Positions 35,688 to 47,677 of a stretch of 64,000 bases of DNA are shown here, in pieces. The position numbers were made by a program, and so were the translations under genes. The notes below the pieces were generated by a model. The model saw nothing but the letters and a program-made list of their open reading frames with translations, was not told the DNA's origin and ran no database searches. How positions within the stretch are numbered: position 1 is the first letter of the stretch; every line of letters starts with the position of its first letter. Source of the stretch: Thiomicrospira pelophila DSM 1534 (GTDB lineage: Bacteria > Pseudomonadota > Gammaproteobacteria > Thiomicrospirales > Thiomicrospiraceae); assembly GCF_000711195.1 (NCBI RefSeq), contig NZ_JOMR01000001.1, forward strand, positions 1-64,000. The letters are read 5' to 3'.

Positions 35688-36275
35688 TCATCCAAAAAAG
35701 ACCTTAACTCCGACAAGAAATAGCAAAACTATACTGGTATAGGTCATTAGAAATTCCAAACTGTCGGCACCGCTGCCATCATCAAACTTCTGTTTAACTT
35801 TTTCTGCCACAAAATGAGGTAATCCTGCAACTGAGGCATCCATCTTCACGAATCCTTTTGGTATATATATTATTCGGGCAAGAAAATTACGCCATTTACT
35901 ATAAATCTGCGCCTCTTTTTCGTACGGTTTTAACTGCAATTTTTGCGGGTCACTAGAGGTTATCATTTCCTGGAAAGCTTGGTCGAACCCCGCTACATAG
36001 AATGCAGAAATGCGTTTATTGATCAATTGCCACCGAGTGTAATAGTGAATAAGAAACCACAGCATGCCATACACCAAAAAAGTTGCTAACTCTGGAAGGA
36101 TAATAATTTCGGCCACCCATTCTGGCGGCCAAATATTATTAGTAATTACAGCACTAAATAGACTTATCTGGACAAGAAATCCTGCATTTGACATGTTCTC
36201 TTTATGGTTGTGGTAAGCGACCCAAAGTTCCAAACGCACACTTAAATATTCTTTAACTTGATTTATCTGGTTCAT
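35688..36275 (-). CDS. Hypothetical membrane protein
   Basis: 195 residues, no family recognised. Hydrophobic segments at about 30-50 (AGFLVQISLFSAVIT), 58-80 (IIILPELATFLVYGMLWFLIHYY) and the C-terminus (YTSIVLLFLVGVKVFFG) flank a soluble loop with charged residues. A ribosome site GGAGGA is 11 bases before the ATG. More AT-rich than the neighbours and flanked by an AT-rich gap, so it may be an acquired gene. Confidence 0.6.
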   Translation of the reverse strand: MNQINQVKEYLSVRLELWVAYHNHKENMSNAGFLVQISLFSAVITNNIWPPEWVAEIIILPELATFLVYGMLWFLIHYYTRWQLINKRISAFYVAGFDQAFQEMITSSDPQKLQLKPYEKEAQIYSKWRNFLARIIYIPKGFVKMDASVAGLPHFVAEKVKQKFDDGSGADSLEFLMTYTSIVLLFLVGVKVFFG

Positions 36276-36592
36276 ATTTCACATGTCCTCCTTGATTATT
36301 CTGATAAACCTTAACGCTTCACATCAGTTACTTTAAAGCATTGCGCAGAGTGGGTTTAAGTAACCACTTGATCTTTAATTGTATTTTGTTAAGTAGAAAT
36401 CTACATTTATAGATTAAATTTCGAAATAAACTGCGTTGACCTTGCTAAGGTTATATCACCCTCAATTTTTCTAAGCATAAATTATCCATTTTGCGCTTCA
36501 CCTTGTCGACTTACAGAGTTTGTTAAAATTACCCACCAGGCCTGGTTATCATCTAAAATCATCCTATTCAAATTTAGTTATTAAGGTTTCAC
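36276..36592 (+). other. AT-rich intergenic region with polA promoter and an iterated palindrome
   Basis: 317 bp without a gene. An extended -10 (TGTTAAAAT, 36521-36529) with a weak TTGTCG 15 bp upstream could drive polA. CCAGGCCTGG at 36536-36545 lies right after this -10, near the expected transcription start. AAGGTTT before the ATG is a modest ribosome site. Nothing else was recognised. Confidence 0.5.
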
Positions 36593-39376
36593 ATGTCTCA
36601 AAGCCCCATTATTCTCGTTGACGGTTCGTCTTATTTATTTCGCGCGTTTCATGCGATGCCGCCTTTGACCAATAGAGAAGGTCATCCGACTGGCGCGATT
36701 TATGGCGTCACCAATATGATTGGCAAGTTGCTGGAAACCTATCAGCCCGAACACATGGCGGTCGTATTTGATGCCAAGGGCAAAACCTTTCGTAACGATT
36801 TATACGCCGAATACAAAGCGCATCGCCCACCGATGCCGGATGAGCTGCGGGTGCAAATTGAGCCAATCCATCAAATTGTCAAAGCCTTGGGGTTACCCTT
36901 ATTGGTGATTGAAGGCGTGGAAGCAGATGATGTGATCGGTACGCTGGCTGTGCAGGCGACTAAAGCCAAGCGCGATGCGTTGATTTCCACTGGCGATAAA
37001 GACATGGCGCAGTTGGTGAATGAACACATTACCTTAATTAACACCATGAACAATACTTTGATGACGCCGGATAAGGTGGTGGAAAAGTTTGGCATTCGCC
37101 CCGATCAAATTATCGATTATTTAGCCTTAATGGGCGACACCTCAGACAACATTCCCGGCATTCCAAAATGTGGCCCTAAAACTGCGGTGAAGTGGTTAGA
37201 TGCGTATGGCACGATGGATAATCTGATCACGCACGCCGACGAAATCAAAGGCAAAATTGGCGAAACTCTGCGCGAGCATATTCCGCATTTGGATTTATCC
37301 CGCCAACTTACCACCATTCGCACCGATTGCGATTTGCCAATTAACCTGCCCGACTTGGCGCGACAAGAACCGGACGTTGAGGCACTTAAAACCCTGTTTG
37401 CGGAATACGAATTTAAAAACTGGTTAGGCCAGCTTGAAGACGGCAAAATGCCGTTTAGCCGTCAAGTAAATCACCACGCTAAATCCACGCCTACGCAACA
37501 AACCGCCCCCGCCTCTAAGCCAGTTGAAGCCGTGAAAGGTGTAATAGCGGATAGCGCAGATTATGAAACCATTTTAACCCGTGAACAATTTGATAACTGG
37601 TTGGGCAAACTCAAAGCGGCCGAGGTGTTTGCGATTGATACCGAAACCACCGCGCTCGAACCTATGTTGGCTCAAATGGTCGGCATTAGTTTTGCGGTTG
37701 AGCCACAACCAGGCCTGGTGCAAGCGGCTTATCTGCCTTTACGCCACGATTATGAAGGCGCGCCCACTCAGCTGGATTTCGAGCAAACACTGCAAGCTTT
37801 AAAACCGATACTTGAATCAAAAGATCTGATTAAAGTCGGCCAAAACATTAAATACGATTGGCATATTTTCAAAAACCACGGCATTACTTTACAAGGCATT
37901 GGCTTCGATACCATGCTGGAATCTTATATTCTCAACAGCGTGGCCACGCGCCATAATATGGACGATTTGGCCGAGTTTTATCTGCAAAAAACCACGATTA
38001 AATTTAAAGACATCGCCGGTACGGGTCGCGCTCAAAAGACTTTTAATCAAATCGAACTCGACACCGCCAGCCCTTACGCGGCGGAAGATGCGGATATTAC
38101 ATTACGTTTACACCAAACGCTGTGGCCGAAACTGCAAACGGAAAACCAGTTAATGGACGTTTTCCGCGACATCGAAATGCCGCTATTGCCTATTTTAGCG
38201 AAGATGGAACGTCACGGCATGTTGGTGGATAAAGACCTGTTAAAAATTCAGAGCAATGAGCTGGCCGAGAAAATCCAAGCTATCGAAGAAGCCGCTTATC
38301 GTGTGGCCGGACAAGAGTTTAACTTGGGTTCTCCCAAGCAACTGCAAGAAATTCTGTTTGAGAAACTCGATTTACCGGTGATTAAAAAAACCCCAAAAGG
38401 TCAGCCTTCTACCGCCGAACCGATTTTGGCCGAGCTGGCCGAACAAGGTCATGAGCTGCCTAAATTGATTATGCAGCATCGTAGTATGGCAAAACTTAAA
38501 TCGACCTACACCGATGCGCTACCAAAACAAATTCACCCCGAAACCGGGCGCGTTCATACCTCTTATCAACAAGCGGTTGCGTCTACTGGGCGGTTGTCGT
38601 CCACCGATCCAAACCTACAAAATATTCCAATTCGAACTGCCGAAGGTCGCCGCATTCGCCAAGCGTTTATCGCCAGGCCTGGTTATGTCTTGCTCGCCGC
38701 CGACTACTCACAAATCGAATTACGTATCATGGCGCATTTGAGTGAAGACCCCGGTCTGCTCACCGCGTTTGCTGAAGGTAAAGATATTCACAAAGCCACC
38801 GCCTCTGAGATTTTTGATACGCCTTTGGATGAGGTCACGACTGAACAACGTCGCAGCGCGAAAGCGGTCAACTTTGGTTTAATTTATGGCATGTCGGCAT
38901 TTGGCTTGGCGAATCAGCTCGGTGTGAATCGTGGCTTGGCGCAGGCTTATATTGATCGCTATTTTGATCGTTACCCGGGTGTGAAAACCTATATGAACAC
39001 CACCAAAGCCGATGCTAAATATAATGGCTATGTTGAAACCCTAGCTGGTCGTCGCTTGTATTTGCCGGACATTAACGCACGTAACGGCCAACTGCGCCAA
39101 TACGCCGAACGCACCGCGATTAACGCACCGATGCAAGGCACCGCAGCGGACATTATTAAACGCGCCATGATTGCGCTGGACGGATGGATAGACAAGGGCG
39201 AATTTGATATCCGTATGTTGATGCAAGTCCACGATGAACTGGTATTTGAAGTCAAAGCCGAGCAGGTCGAAACCGTCAAAACGCACATCAAACAATACAT
39301 GGAATCCGCGATGAAACTGGATGTGCCGTTAATTGTTGATATCGGCCAAGGTTTAAACTGGGACGAAGCCCATTAA
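36593..39376 (+). CDS. polA: DNA polymerase I
   Basis: 927 residues, three domains. The 5'-3' exonuclease (1-290) has LVDGSSYLFRAFHAMPPLTN, GVEADDVIGTLA and GDTSDNIPGIP. The 3'-5' exonuclease (about 330-520) keeps FAIDTETTALEP and KVGQNIKYDWHIF, so proofreading seems intact. Polymerase motif A is LAADYSQIELRIMAHLSED, motif B RRSAKAVNFGLIYGMSAFG and motif C MLMQVHDELVFEV. It acts in repair and Okazaki-fragment processing. Two CCAGGCCTGG copies (37709, 38673) encode PGL and RPG; the second is eight residues before motif A. Confidence 0.97.
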   Translation: MSQSPIILVDGSSYLFRAFHAMPPLTNREGHPTGAIYGVTNMIGKLLETYQPEHMAVVFDAKGKTFRNDLYAEYKAHRPPMPDELRVQIEPIHQIVKALGLPLLVIEGVEADDVIGTLAVQATKAKRDALISTGDKDMAQLVNEHITLINTMNNTLMTPDKVVEKFGIRPDQIIDYLALMGDTSDNIPGIPKCGPKTAVKWLDAYGTMDNLITHADEIKGKIGETLREHIPHLDLSRQLTTIRTDCDLPINLPDLARQEPDVEALKTLFAEYEFKNWLGQLEDGKMPFSRQVNHHAKSTPTQQTAPASKPVEAVKGVIADSADYETILTREQFDNWLGKLKAAEVFAIDTETTALEPMLAQMVGISFAVEPQPGLVQAAYLPLRHDYEGAPTQLDFEQTLQALKPILESKDLIKVGQNIKYDWHIFKNHGITLQGIGFDTMLESYILNSVATRHNMDDLAEFYLQKTTIKFKDIAGTGRAQKTFNQIELDTASPYAAEDADITLRLHQTLWPKLQTENQLMDVFRDIEMPLLPILAKMERHGMLVDKDLLKIQSNELAEKIQAIEEAAYRVAGQEFNLGSPKQLQEILFEKLDLPVIKKTPKGQPSTAEPILAELAEQGHELPKLIMQHRSMAKLKSTYTDALPKQIHPETGRVHTSYQQAVASTGRLSSTDPNLQNIPIRTAEGRRIRQAFIARPGYVLLAADYSQIELRIMAHLSEDPGLLTAFAEGKDIHKATASEIFDTPLDEVTTEQRRSAKAVNFGLIYGMSAFGLANQLGVNRGLAQAYIDRYFDRYPGVKTYMNTTKADAKYNGYVETLAGRRLYLPDINARNGQLRQYAERTAINAPMQGTAADIIKRAMIALDGWIDKGEFDIRMLMQVHDELVFEVKAEQVETVKTHIKQYMESAMKLDVPLIVDIGQGLNWDEAH

Positions 39377-39392
39377 TAAAGGAAGCGTAATT

Positions 39393-40670
39393 ATGAAACT
39401 TGAAACTCTCGCTCTACACGCTGGATATGAACCAGAAGCCACCACCAAAGCTGTGGCCGTACCGATTTATCAAACCTCATCATTTGCGTTTGACAATGCC
39501 CAACATGCGGCCGATTTGTTTGACCTAAAAGTCCCCGGCAACATTTATTCGCGCATGATGAACCCCACCAATACCGTGTTAGAAGCACGCTTAACCGCGA
39601 TGGAAGGTGGACTTGCCGCATTAGCCGTTGCAACCGGCATGGCCGCCATTACTTACACCGTGCAAACACTGGCCGAAGCTGGCGACAATATTCTTAGCAC
39701 CAGCGAACTTTATGGTGGTACCTACAACCTATTTGCCCACACCTTGCCTCGTCAAGGTTTAGAAGTGCGCTTTTTTGACAAGGATGCCAGCGACGAAGAA
39801 CTCGCCGGTTTGATTGATGAAAAAACCAAAATGCTGTATTGCGAAACCATCGGTAATCCATCCGGCAGCATTGTCGATATTGAGCGACTTGCCAAGTTAG
39901 CTCACGCCCACGGCATTCCATTAGTGGTTGATAGCACGGTTCCTTCACCCGCGCTCTGGCGCCCGATTGAATACGGCGCGGATATTGTTATCCATTCGGC
40001 CACCAAATATATCGGCGGCCACGGCACCACATTGGGCGGCGTGATTGTCGATGCCGGTACCTTTCCCTGGGCCGAAAATGCCGGGCGTTTCCCGCTGCTA
40101 AACACACCTGACATTTCTTATCACGGCGTGACCTATACTCAAGATTTCGGCCAGGCGGCGTTTATAGCGCGTTGTCGTGTAGTGCCTTTGCGTAATATGG
40201 GCGCGGCCTTATCTGCAAACAGCGCGTTTCAATTGCTTCAAGGCCTGGAAACCCTGACCTTACGCATGGAACGTATTTGTCAAAACGCTCAAGCGGTCGC
40301 TGAATTTTTAGACGCTCATCCGGCGGTTTCTTGGGTGAACTATGCGGGATTGCCTAGCCATAAGGACCATGCGCTAGCGCAAAAATATATGAACGGCCAA
40401 GCCTCTGGAATTTTAAGTTTTGGATTAGCATCTGGACGAGAAGGCACGCGCCGCTTCTACGATGCGCTCAAGTTGATTATTCGATTAGTTAATATTGGCG
40501 ATGCTAAGTCTTGTGCCAGTATACCGGCCGAAACAACCCATCGACAATTAAATGATGCTGAGCTCAAGTCCGCTGGTGTACCGCCAGAAATGGTTCGATT
40601 GTCCATAGGTATTGAACATATCGACGATCTGATCGCTGATATTGATCAAGCGCTTCAAGTGGCCTCATAA
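39393..40670 (+). CDS. metY: O-acetylhomoserine (thiol)-lyase / sulfhydrylase
   Basis: 425 residues, Cys/Met-metabolism PLP family. ETLALHAGYEPEATTKAVAVPIYQTSSF at the start, YSRMMNPTNTVLEARLTAMEGG, and the PLP lysine in VIHSATKYIGGHGTTLGGVIVD fit the long MetY subfamily. It makes homocysteine directly from sulfide and O-acetylhomoserine, which suits a sulfide-rich lifestyle. It follows polA by 16 bp, with AAAGGAAG as ribosome site. Confidence 0.92.
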   Translation: MKLETLALHAGYEPEATTKAVAVPIYQTSSFAFDNAQHAADLFDLKVPGNIYSRMMNPTNTVLEARLTAMEGGLAALAVATGMAAITYTVQTLAEAGDNILSTSELYGGTYNLFAHTLPRQGLEVRFFDKDASDEELAGLIDEKTKMLYCETIGNPSGSIVDIERLAKLAHAHGIPLVVDSTVPSPALWRPIEYGADIVIHSATKYIGGHGTTLGGVIVDAGTFPWAENAGRFPLLNTPDISYHGVTYTQDFGQAAFIARCRVVPLRNMGAALSANSAFQLLQGLETLTLRMERICQNAQAVAEFLDAHPAVSWVNYAGLPSHKDHALAQKYMNGQASGILSFGLASGREGTRRFYDALKLIIRLVNIGDAKSCASIPAETTHRQLNDAELKSAGVPPEMVRLSIGIEHIDDLIADIDQALQVAS

Positions 40671-40683
40671 CCAAGCCGCACTT

Positions 40684-40714
40684 CTCCCCCCCTGTTATCA
40701 CTCACGCGGGGGAG
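40684..40714. terminator. Hairpin between convergent metY and acyltransferase genes
   Basis: CTCCCCC pairs with GGGGGAG around a 17-base loop. No T-tract is present. It is a possible bidirectional stop. Confidence 0.4.
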
Positions 40715-40727
40715 TCTCAATCACCCT

Positions 40728-41633
40728 TCAATAAACTTTTGCATAGCCTTTAGGCAGGTTTTTATAGCGTTTGTATGACCATTGGTATTGACTGGGCAAT
40801 TGGCGCACGCAGGTTTCGACACCCTGATTTAAAGCGCTGGTGGCTTCTTGTTCATCCGCTGACGCCACTTCGGCCGGTGCGTCTAATAAATGAATGACAT
40901 AACCCTGTGCATTCGGTAACCGTTCCGCCACAATATAAAACACCGGGCATTGGGATTTTTGCGCTAGTTTCGAAACCAGCACCATGGTATTCGCCGGTTG
41001 GCCAAAAAACGGTGCGACCACACCGCCACTTTTTCCTGGGTCTTGATCGGGCAAGATGCCGACCACTTCGGCATTTTTCAACGCTTTTCGAAGCCCTTTT
41101 ACACCAGACATATCGGTGGGCTGTAATTTTACGCCACTTGATTGTCGCGCTTGTCGCATAAAATTATCAAGCGAACCAATGCGCGGTGGTCGATATAAAA
41201 TCGTCGTCGGATACTGTTCGGCTAGATAATGCCCAATGATTTCCCAGCAGCCTACATGCGGCGACAACACCATCACACCTTTGCCCTGAGAAACCGCTTG
41301 CTCTAGCCGCTCCGCGCCTTCAACTCGTTTAATTAAAGCGAGTTTTTTGGCCTGTGACCAGCACCAAATCGCCCCCAATTCGGTGGCGGTTTTGCCGGTT
41401 TCGATAAGGCTTTTCTTCACCAGCTGCGCGCGCGCTTCCGTTGTTAGATTGGGAAACGCAATCTCGATATTTTTAATCGACACGCGTTTGGCCGAGTTCG
41501 GTAGTCGCCATAATAACCACCCAATCGCCGCACCTAAACGCTGATTCCATTTAAGCGGCAACCAAGATAAAGACCGCACCAAACCTTTAAACAGGGCACC
41601 TTGAATTGGGTGATGCTCGCTACTCTTCTTCAT
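40728..41633 (-). CDS. Lipid A biosynthesis (lauroyl) acyltransferase, LpxL/HtrB-like
   Basis: 301 residues. An N-terminal membrane anchor region (LVRSLSWLPLKWNQRLGAAIGWLLW) precedes VSIKNIEIAFPNLT, LSPHVGCWEIIGHYLAEQYP (the HX4E catalytic motif), TILYRPPRIGSLDNFM and VGILPDQDPGKSGGVVAPFFG. It adds a secondary acyl chain to lipid A; which acyl chain cannot be told. Its start overlaps the ttcA end by 14 bp. Confidence 0.88.
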   Translation of the reverse strand: MKKSSEHHPIQGALFKGLVRSLSWLPLKWNQRLGAAIGWLLWRLPNSAKRVSIKNIEIAFPNLTTEARAQLVKKSLIETGKTATELGAIWCWSQAKKLALIKRVEGAERLEQAVSQGKGVMVLSPHVGCWEIIGHYLAEQYPTTILYRPPRIGSLDNFMRQARQSSGVKLQPTDMSGVKGLRKALKNAEVVGILPDQDPGKSGGVVAPFFGQPANTMVLVSKLAQKSQCPVFYIVAERLPNAQGYVIHLLDAPAEVASADEQEATSALNQGVETCVRQLPSQYQWSYKRYKNLPKGYAKVY

Positions 41634-42420
41634 CCCAGGCTTCCTCCAAACCGGCTAAACCCGCATGGTTATCATCGGCAATCAGCGGTTGCATCGCCGT
41701 CCATAAATTGGCATACACATGTTTATTGCGTTTTTCTTCGTCCAATAACATTTGTTTAAAATACTGACGCGCCTGCGGCTTAGCATAACAAGCTGGACAA
41801 TTATCGGGAATCACCGGCAAATTAGCCGCCTCGGCAAAGTCACGCGTTTGGTTTTCGCGCACTTTTACAAATGGGCGGATAATACGCACATCGCCATCGT
41901 TATTTAAATAATGCGCTTTCATGGTTCTAAGCTGACCGGCATTAAACGCCGACATTAAAAAACTTTCTGCCAAGTCATCCAAATGTTGCGCTAATGCCAA
42001 TACGTTGTAACCTTCGCGCCGACAAACCGTGTACAACTTGCCGCGTTTTTGGCGCGAACAAAAACTGCAAAACGAATCGCCTTTCATATATTTATCGGCC
42101 AAGGCCACCAAGTCTTCCGACTCGTAAAAATAAGGCACGTTTAACTCAGCTAAAAAACCTTTTAATGGCGAAGGATCAAACCCAGGAATTTCGGGGTTAA
42201 TCGTACAGGCGGCCAGTTCAAACTTAACCGGCGAATGGCGCTGCAGATGTTTCAAGACCATTAATAAGGCGAGTGAATCCTTACCGCCCGACAAACCCAG
42301 CAACACCCGGTCGCCTTCGCGGATCATATTAAATTGCGCAATGGCTCGCCCAACCGGCTGCAAAATTTTCTTTGGCGGCTTAATCACGGCTTCTTTTTTG
42401 GTCTTTATAACGTCTTCCAT
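41620..42420 (-). CDS. ttcA: tRNA 2-thiocytidine(32) synthetase
   Basis: 266 residues. The PP-loop is LLGLSGGKDSLALLMVL. CSFCSRQKRG and NCPACYAKP supply the Fe-S/thiolation cysteines. HLDDLAESFLMSAFNAGQL is also typical. It thiolates C32 of some tRNAs in an ATP-dependent way. It overlaps the TauE gene by one base (TAATG-type coupling) and continues into the acyltransferase. Confidence 0.93.
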   Translation of the reverse strand: MEDVIKTKKEAVIKPPKKILQPVGRAIAQFNMIREGDRVLLGLSGGKDSLALLMVLKHLQRHSPVKFELAACTINPEIPGFDPSPLKGFLAELNVPYFYESEDLVALADKYMKGDSFCSFCSRQKRGKLYTVCRREGYNVLALAQHLDDLAESFLMSAFNAGQLRTMKAHYLNNDGDVRIIRPFVKVRENQTRDFAEAANLPVIPDNCPACYAKPQARQYFKQMLLDEEKRNKHVYANLWTAMQPLIADDNHAGLAGLEEAWDEEE

Positions 42421-43190
42421 TAGCTTCCCATCACCAGGCCTGGTAGTTTTTGATAAAGAATAAATACGCTCATCAGCACGAGGAATACGGCGAAGATTCG
42501 GCGCAATAACTGCTGGTCAAATTTGTGGCTGACTTTGTGGCCTAACCAACCGCCGATAATACCGATAAGGGTGAATTTAATAATAATGCCCCAATCCAGT
42601 GCGAGATTCAGAGCGCTTAACACCTCTAAGTAGGCACCAAAACCGGCAAAGGATTTCATCGCGATAATAACTAAACTGGTGCCAATCGCCAAACGCATCG
42701 ACAAGCCACCCAATAAAACCAACGCCGGAATAATGAGAAAGCCACCGCCTACACCGACGAGCCCGGTGACCGCGCCCACCACTAAGCCATCTGCCACAAT
42801 TTTATAAGCCGCACGAGGCGCTTTAGGCGCATCGCTCAAGTCGACGGGTTTAAACATTAAATAAGCGGCGCTTAACATTAAAACGGCGAAAATTAACATC
42901 TGGATGACGCCATCAATAAAATGCGCCAGCCAAGCACCAAACACCGCCCCTGCCAGGCCCGGTATACCAAACCATGCCACCATGCGCCAGTCAATGGTCT
43001 TTTGGCGCGCGTAGGGAATCGCCGAAATTAACGAGATCACGCCCACAATCATCAAGGACCCAGCCATCGCGACTTTCGGGTCTTGTCCGACTAAATATAC
43101 TAATACTGGCACGGTCAAAATTGAGCCGCCCGAACCGAGCAAGCCTAAGCTTAGGCCAATTAATAACGCGCCAATCCAGGCCAAAATCAT
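42420..43190 (-). CDS. TauE/SafE-family sulfite / sulfonate exporter-like membrane protein
   Basis: 256 residues from ATG 43190, chosen for GAGGAAAA upstream; the start at 43238 lies inside trmA. Eight hydrophobic helices. The two family repeats have GLSLGLLGSGGSILTVPVLVYL and GLVGVGGGFLIIPALVLLGG. The family exports anions such as sulfite or sulfoacetate. Export of sulfite made in sulfur oxidation is a reasonable guess only. A CCAGGCCTGG at 42434 encodes the PGL three residues from the C-terminus (LPGLVMGS). Confidence 0.85.
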   Translation of the reverse strand: MILAWIGALLIGLSLGLLGSGGSILTVPVLVYLVGQDPKVAMAGSLMIVGVISLISAIPYARQKTIDWRMVAWFGIPGLAGAVFGAWLAHFIDGVIQMLIFAVLMLSAAYLMFKPVDLSDAPKAPRAAYKIVADGLVVGAVTGLVGVGGGFLIIPALVLLGGLSMRLAIGTSLVIIAMKSFAGFGAYLEVLSALNLALDWGIIIKFTLIGIIGGWLGHKVSHKFDQQLLRRIFAVFLVLMSVFILYQKLPGLVMGS

Positions 43191-43200
43191 AAGGTTTTCC

Positions 43201-44301
43201 TCATGTCGGTTTCCTTTTGAGCAATACGCCCGATTCAATGTGGTGACTGTAAGGGAACTGATCGAATAAAGCCGCGGCCATTACATCATGCGTTTGTTCT
43301 AAAATAGACAAGTCTCGTGCCAGCGTTTCTGGGTTACAGGAGATATACAAAATGTGATCAAAATCACTCGATAATTGGCGCGTTAAATCGTCCAACCCCG
43401 CACGCGGCGGATCGACAAAAATAGTGTTGAATTGATAACTGGATAAATCAATGTCTGCCAAACGATTAAATGTTTGACCTTGCAAGGCTTGTGACACCTC
43501 TTCGGCGGCCATCTTAATAACCTCGACATTTTCCACGCCATTTTTTGTCAAATTGAATTGTGCTGATTTCACCGAGGTTTTAGAAATTTCGGTCGCCAAT
43601 ACTCTGTCATACAAATCGGCCAGCGCAATCGAAAAATGACCATTTCCGCAATACAACTCCAACAAATCACCGCCCGCAGAATTAATATCGCGACTTTGCT
43701 CGCGCGCCCAGGCCAACATATTCTGCGCCATTTTAGCATTCGGTTGGGTAAAGCTATTTTCAATCTGCTGAAACCACCAGGCCTGGTGGTCGGCTTCTAA
43801 GCGTTCGATCACAAAATCTTGATCAAGCAAAATTTTCTGTTTACGGCTGCGGCCAATAATATGATCAATCGGCAAAACTTCACGCAAGCTTTGCGCGGCG
43901 GACGACCAGGCCTGGTCGTCGAGTTTTTTACGATAAATTAAAGTCACCAACATTTCGCCGCTTAAGGTGGCGAGAAAATCAATTTCAAACAGGCCATTAC
44001 TTAAAATTTCTTGCTGACCAATCGCTTCTAACAAGGGCGTCATCAAGTTATCAATCGATTCCGCCGCCATTGGGCACGATACTATTTCGACCGGGTGCTT
44101 GGGATTAGCCGGATCAAACATAGCATAAAACAAGCGCTCCGGCGTATGCCAGATACGAAACTCCGCGCGTTGTCGAAAATGCGCCGGCACCGACGCAAAC
44201 ACTTGCAACTTATCCGCCATACTCGGCACCAAACCTAACAAACGCTGCTGTTTGTCGGCTAGCTGTTGATCATATTGTTGGGGAAAAACCTGACACAGCA
44301 C
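43201..44301 (-). CDS. trmA: tRNA (uracil-5)-methyltransferase
   Basis: 366 residues from GTG 44301, supported by AGAGGAC 7 bases upstream. [46 protein letters not shown] (SAM) and the catalytic Cys in [15 protein letters not shown], with HIESGVLL at the end, define TrmA. It makes m5U54 in tRNA. Two long copies of the palindrome (43777 in 18 bp, 43906 in 20 bp) both encode QAW within 130 bp. Confidence 0.94.
   Translation of the reverse strand: MLCQVFPQQYDQQLADKQQRLLGLVPSMADKLQVFASVPAHFRQRAEFRIWHTPERLFYAMFDPANPKHPVEIVSCPMAAESIDNLMTPLLEAIGQQEILSNGLFEIDFLATLSGEMLVTLIYRKKLDDQAWSSAAQSLREVLPIDHIIGRSRKQKILLDQDFVIERLEADHQAWWFQQIENSFTQPNAKMAQNMLAWAREQSRDINSAGGDLLELYCGNGHFSIALADLYDRVLATEISKTSVKSAQFNLTKNGVENVEVIKMAAEEVSQALQGQTFNRLADIDLSSYQFNTIFVDPPRAGLDDLTRQLSSDFDHILYISCNPETLARDLSILEQTHDVMAAALFDQFPYSHHIESGVLLKRKPT
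43901..43920. repeat. 20-bp perfect palindrome inside trmA
   Basis: GACGACCAGGCCTGGTCGTC, encoding DDQAW. A second, 18-bp copy with different arms (ACCACC / GGTGGT) lies 120 bp away at 43773-43790. Confidence 0.85.
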
Positions 44302-44417
44302 AAGGCCGTCCTCTTTATCAAAATTAGGCGGGCATTATATCGTGTCTAAGCGGCTATGCCTAACTTCTCAACCCTAGATGCTTGACAAGTCGACAGGTCT
44401 AATTTAATCTGCTTGGC

Positions 44418-44512
44418 ATCTCTCGGGGTGCGTTTGCGATCGCGAACGCTGAGATGGTCTTCGACCGAACCCGCTGAACTTGAACTGGTTAGAACCAGCG
44501 TAGGGAAGAGAA
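44418..44512 (+). promoter_or_regulatory. TPP riboswitch (thi box) upstream of thiC
   Basis: The conserved blocks appear in order: CTCGGGGTGC at 44422-44431, CGCTGAGA at 44457-44464, ACCCGCTGAACTTGAACTGG from 44469, then CCAGCGTAGGGAA at 44495-44507. This is the thiamine pyrophosphate aptamer. The thiC start is about 190 bp downstream; the stretch between has no evident intrinsic terminator. The mode of control (start-site masking or Rho-type termination) is open. Confidence 0.95.
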
Positions 44513-44592
44513 TCATCTTAATCGGCGTGTGCTTCATACTTTGTGACCCACTCTATTCGCCGTTTCTGAATGCCTCCGGCGCCTGCGTTTAA

Positions 44593-46590
<1,998 letters not shown>

Positions 46591-46593
46591 GTT

Positions 46594-47658
46594 ATGAAGC
46601 TAGACGGTTTAAAAACCGTTGGCATCGCCGGTGCAGGCCTGGTCGGTCGCGTGCTGGCGTTGAATTTAATTCAGCGCGGGATTCAGGTCACGCTGTATGA
46701 AAAAGATGCGTCAGATGCCACACCTAATGCCGCTGGTTATACCGCGGCTGGCATGCTCGCGCCTTATGCTGAATTGGAGTTAATGGATGCCGAGTTATTT
46801 AAACTCGGTACACGTTCGATTGCACTTTGGCCAGGCCTGCTTGCTTGGATGGCGCAACAAGGTTATGCGGTCGATTTTCAACACCGTGGCAGCTTGATTT
46901 TGGCGCATCATAATGACCGTGCCGATCTGCAGCATTTTATGCGGCAACTGCTGGATAAAATGCCCGCCGGCCATCAAAACAGCCAAGTCGAACCGCTAAA
47001 CAACGCACGCATTAGCGAACTTGAACCAGAACTGACACATCATCACCAGGCTTGGTGGTTGCCTAACGAAGGCCAGGTAGACTCCACCCAGTTTTTTGCG
47101 CAAAGCGAACGCCTGCTAAAAAACCATCCGCTAGTCGAATGGCGCGTAAGTACTGAGGCAAAAGAAGTTGAAGCTCACGTTGTTCATTGTTGCAAACAGC
47201 AAGATTATTATGACTGGGTATTTGATTGTCGTGGCTTAGGTGCGAAAGCGGCGTTAAAAGATTTACGCGGCGTACGTGGTGAAGTGCTTTGGCTGGATGC
47301 ACCCGAGGTGAACCTCACGCGGCCAGTACGCTTAATGCACCCACGTTATCGCATTTATATTGTGCCGCGCGCCAATGGACGCTATATCATCGGCGCGAGT
47401 GAAATCGAAAGCGAAGACCGCAGTCCGATGTCGGTGCGCTCGAGCTTGGAATTACTCTCTGCCGCCTATAGCGTGCACCCTGGTTTTGCTGAGGCACGCA
47501 TTGTCAATCAACTCACCAATTGCCGTCCGGCGCTGGGCGACAATTTACCGCGCATTGAGCAACTTGAGGGGTTAACGCGCATTAACGGGCTCTACCGCCA
47601 CGGTTATTTATTCTCCCCTGCGATGATTGAAAAGGCACTGGCTGAATTAAAGAATTAG
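46594..47658 (+). CDS. thiO: Glycine oxidase ThiO (FAD-dependent)
   Basis: 354 residues. An FAD-binding start GIAGAGLVGRVLALNLIQRG, then AAGYTAAGMLAPYAELE, LVEWRVSTEA, VFDCRGLGAKAALKDLRGVRGE and a C-terminal YRHGYLFSPAMIEKAL define the DAO-type glycine oxidase. It makes dehydroglycine for the thiazole ring and needs O2, so this is the aerobic route. It starts 3 bp after thiC. Confidence 0.92.
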   Translation: MKLDGLKTVGIAGAGLVGRVLALNLIQRGIQVTLYEKDASDATPNAAGYTAAGMLAPYAELELMDAELFKLGTRSIALWPGLLAWMAQQGYAVDFQHRGSLILAHHNDRADLQHFMRQLLDKMPAGHQNSQVEPLNNARISELEPELTHHHQAWWLPNEGQVDSTQFFAQSERLLKNHPLVEWRVSTEAKEVEAHVVHCCKQQDYYDWVFDCRGLGAKAALKDLRGVRGEVLWLDAPEVNLTRPVRLMHPRYRIYIVPRANGRYIIGASEIESEDRSPMSVRSSLELLSAAYSVHPGFAEARIVNQLTNCRPALGDNLPRIEQLEGLTRINGLYRHGYLFSPAMIEKALAELKN

Positions 47659-47677
47659 TCGAACCACAAGGTGAAAC

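Noticed and set aside
44346-44537. Minus-strand open frame of 63 codons upstream of thiC
   Set aside because: It lies over the TPP riboswitch, whose conserved blocks explain the sequence.
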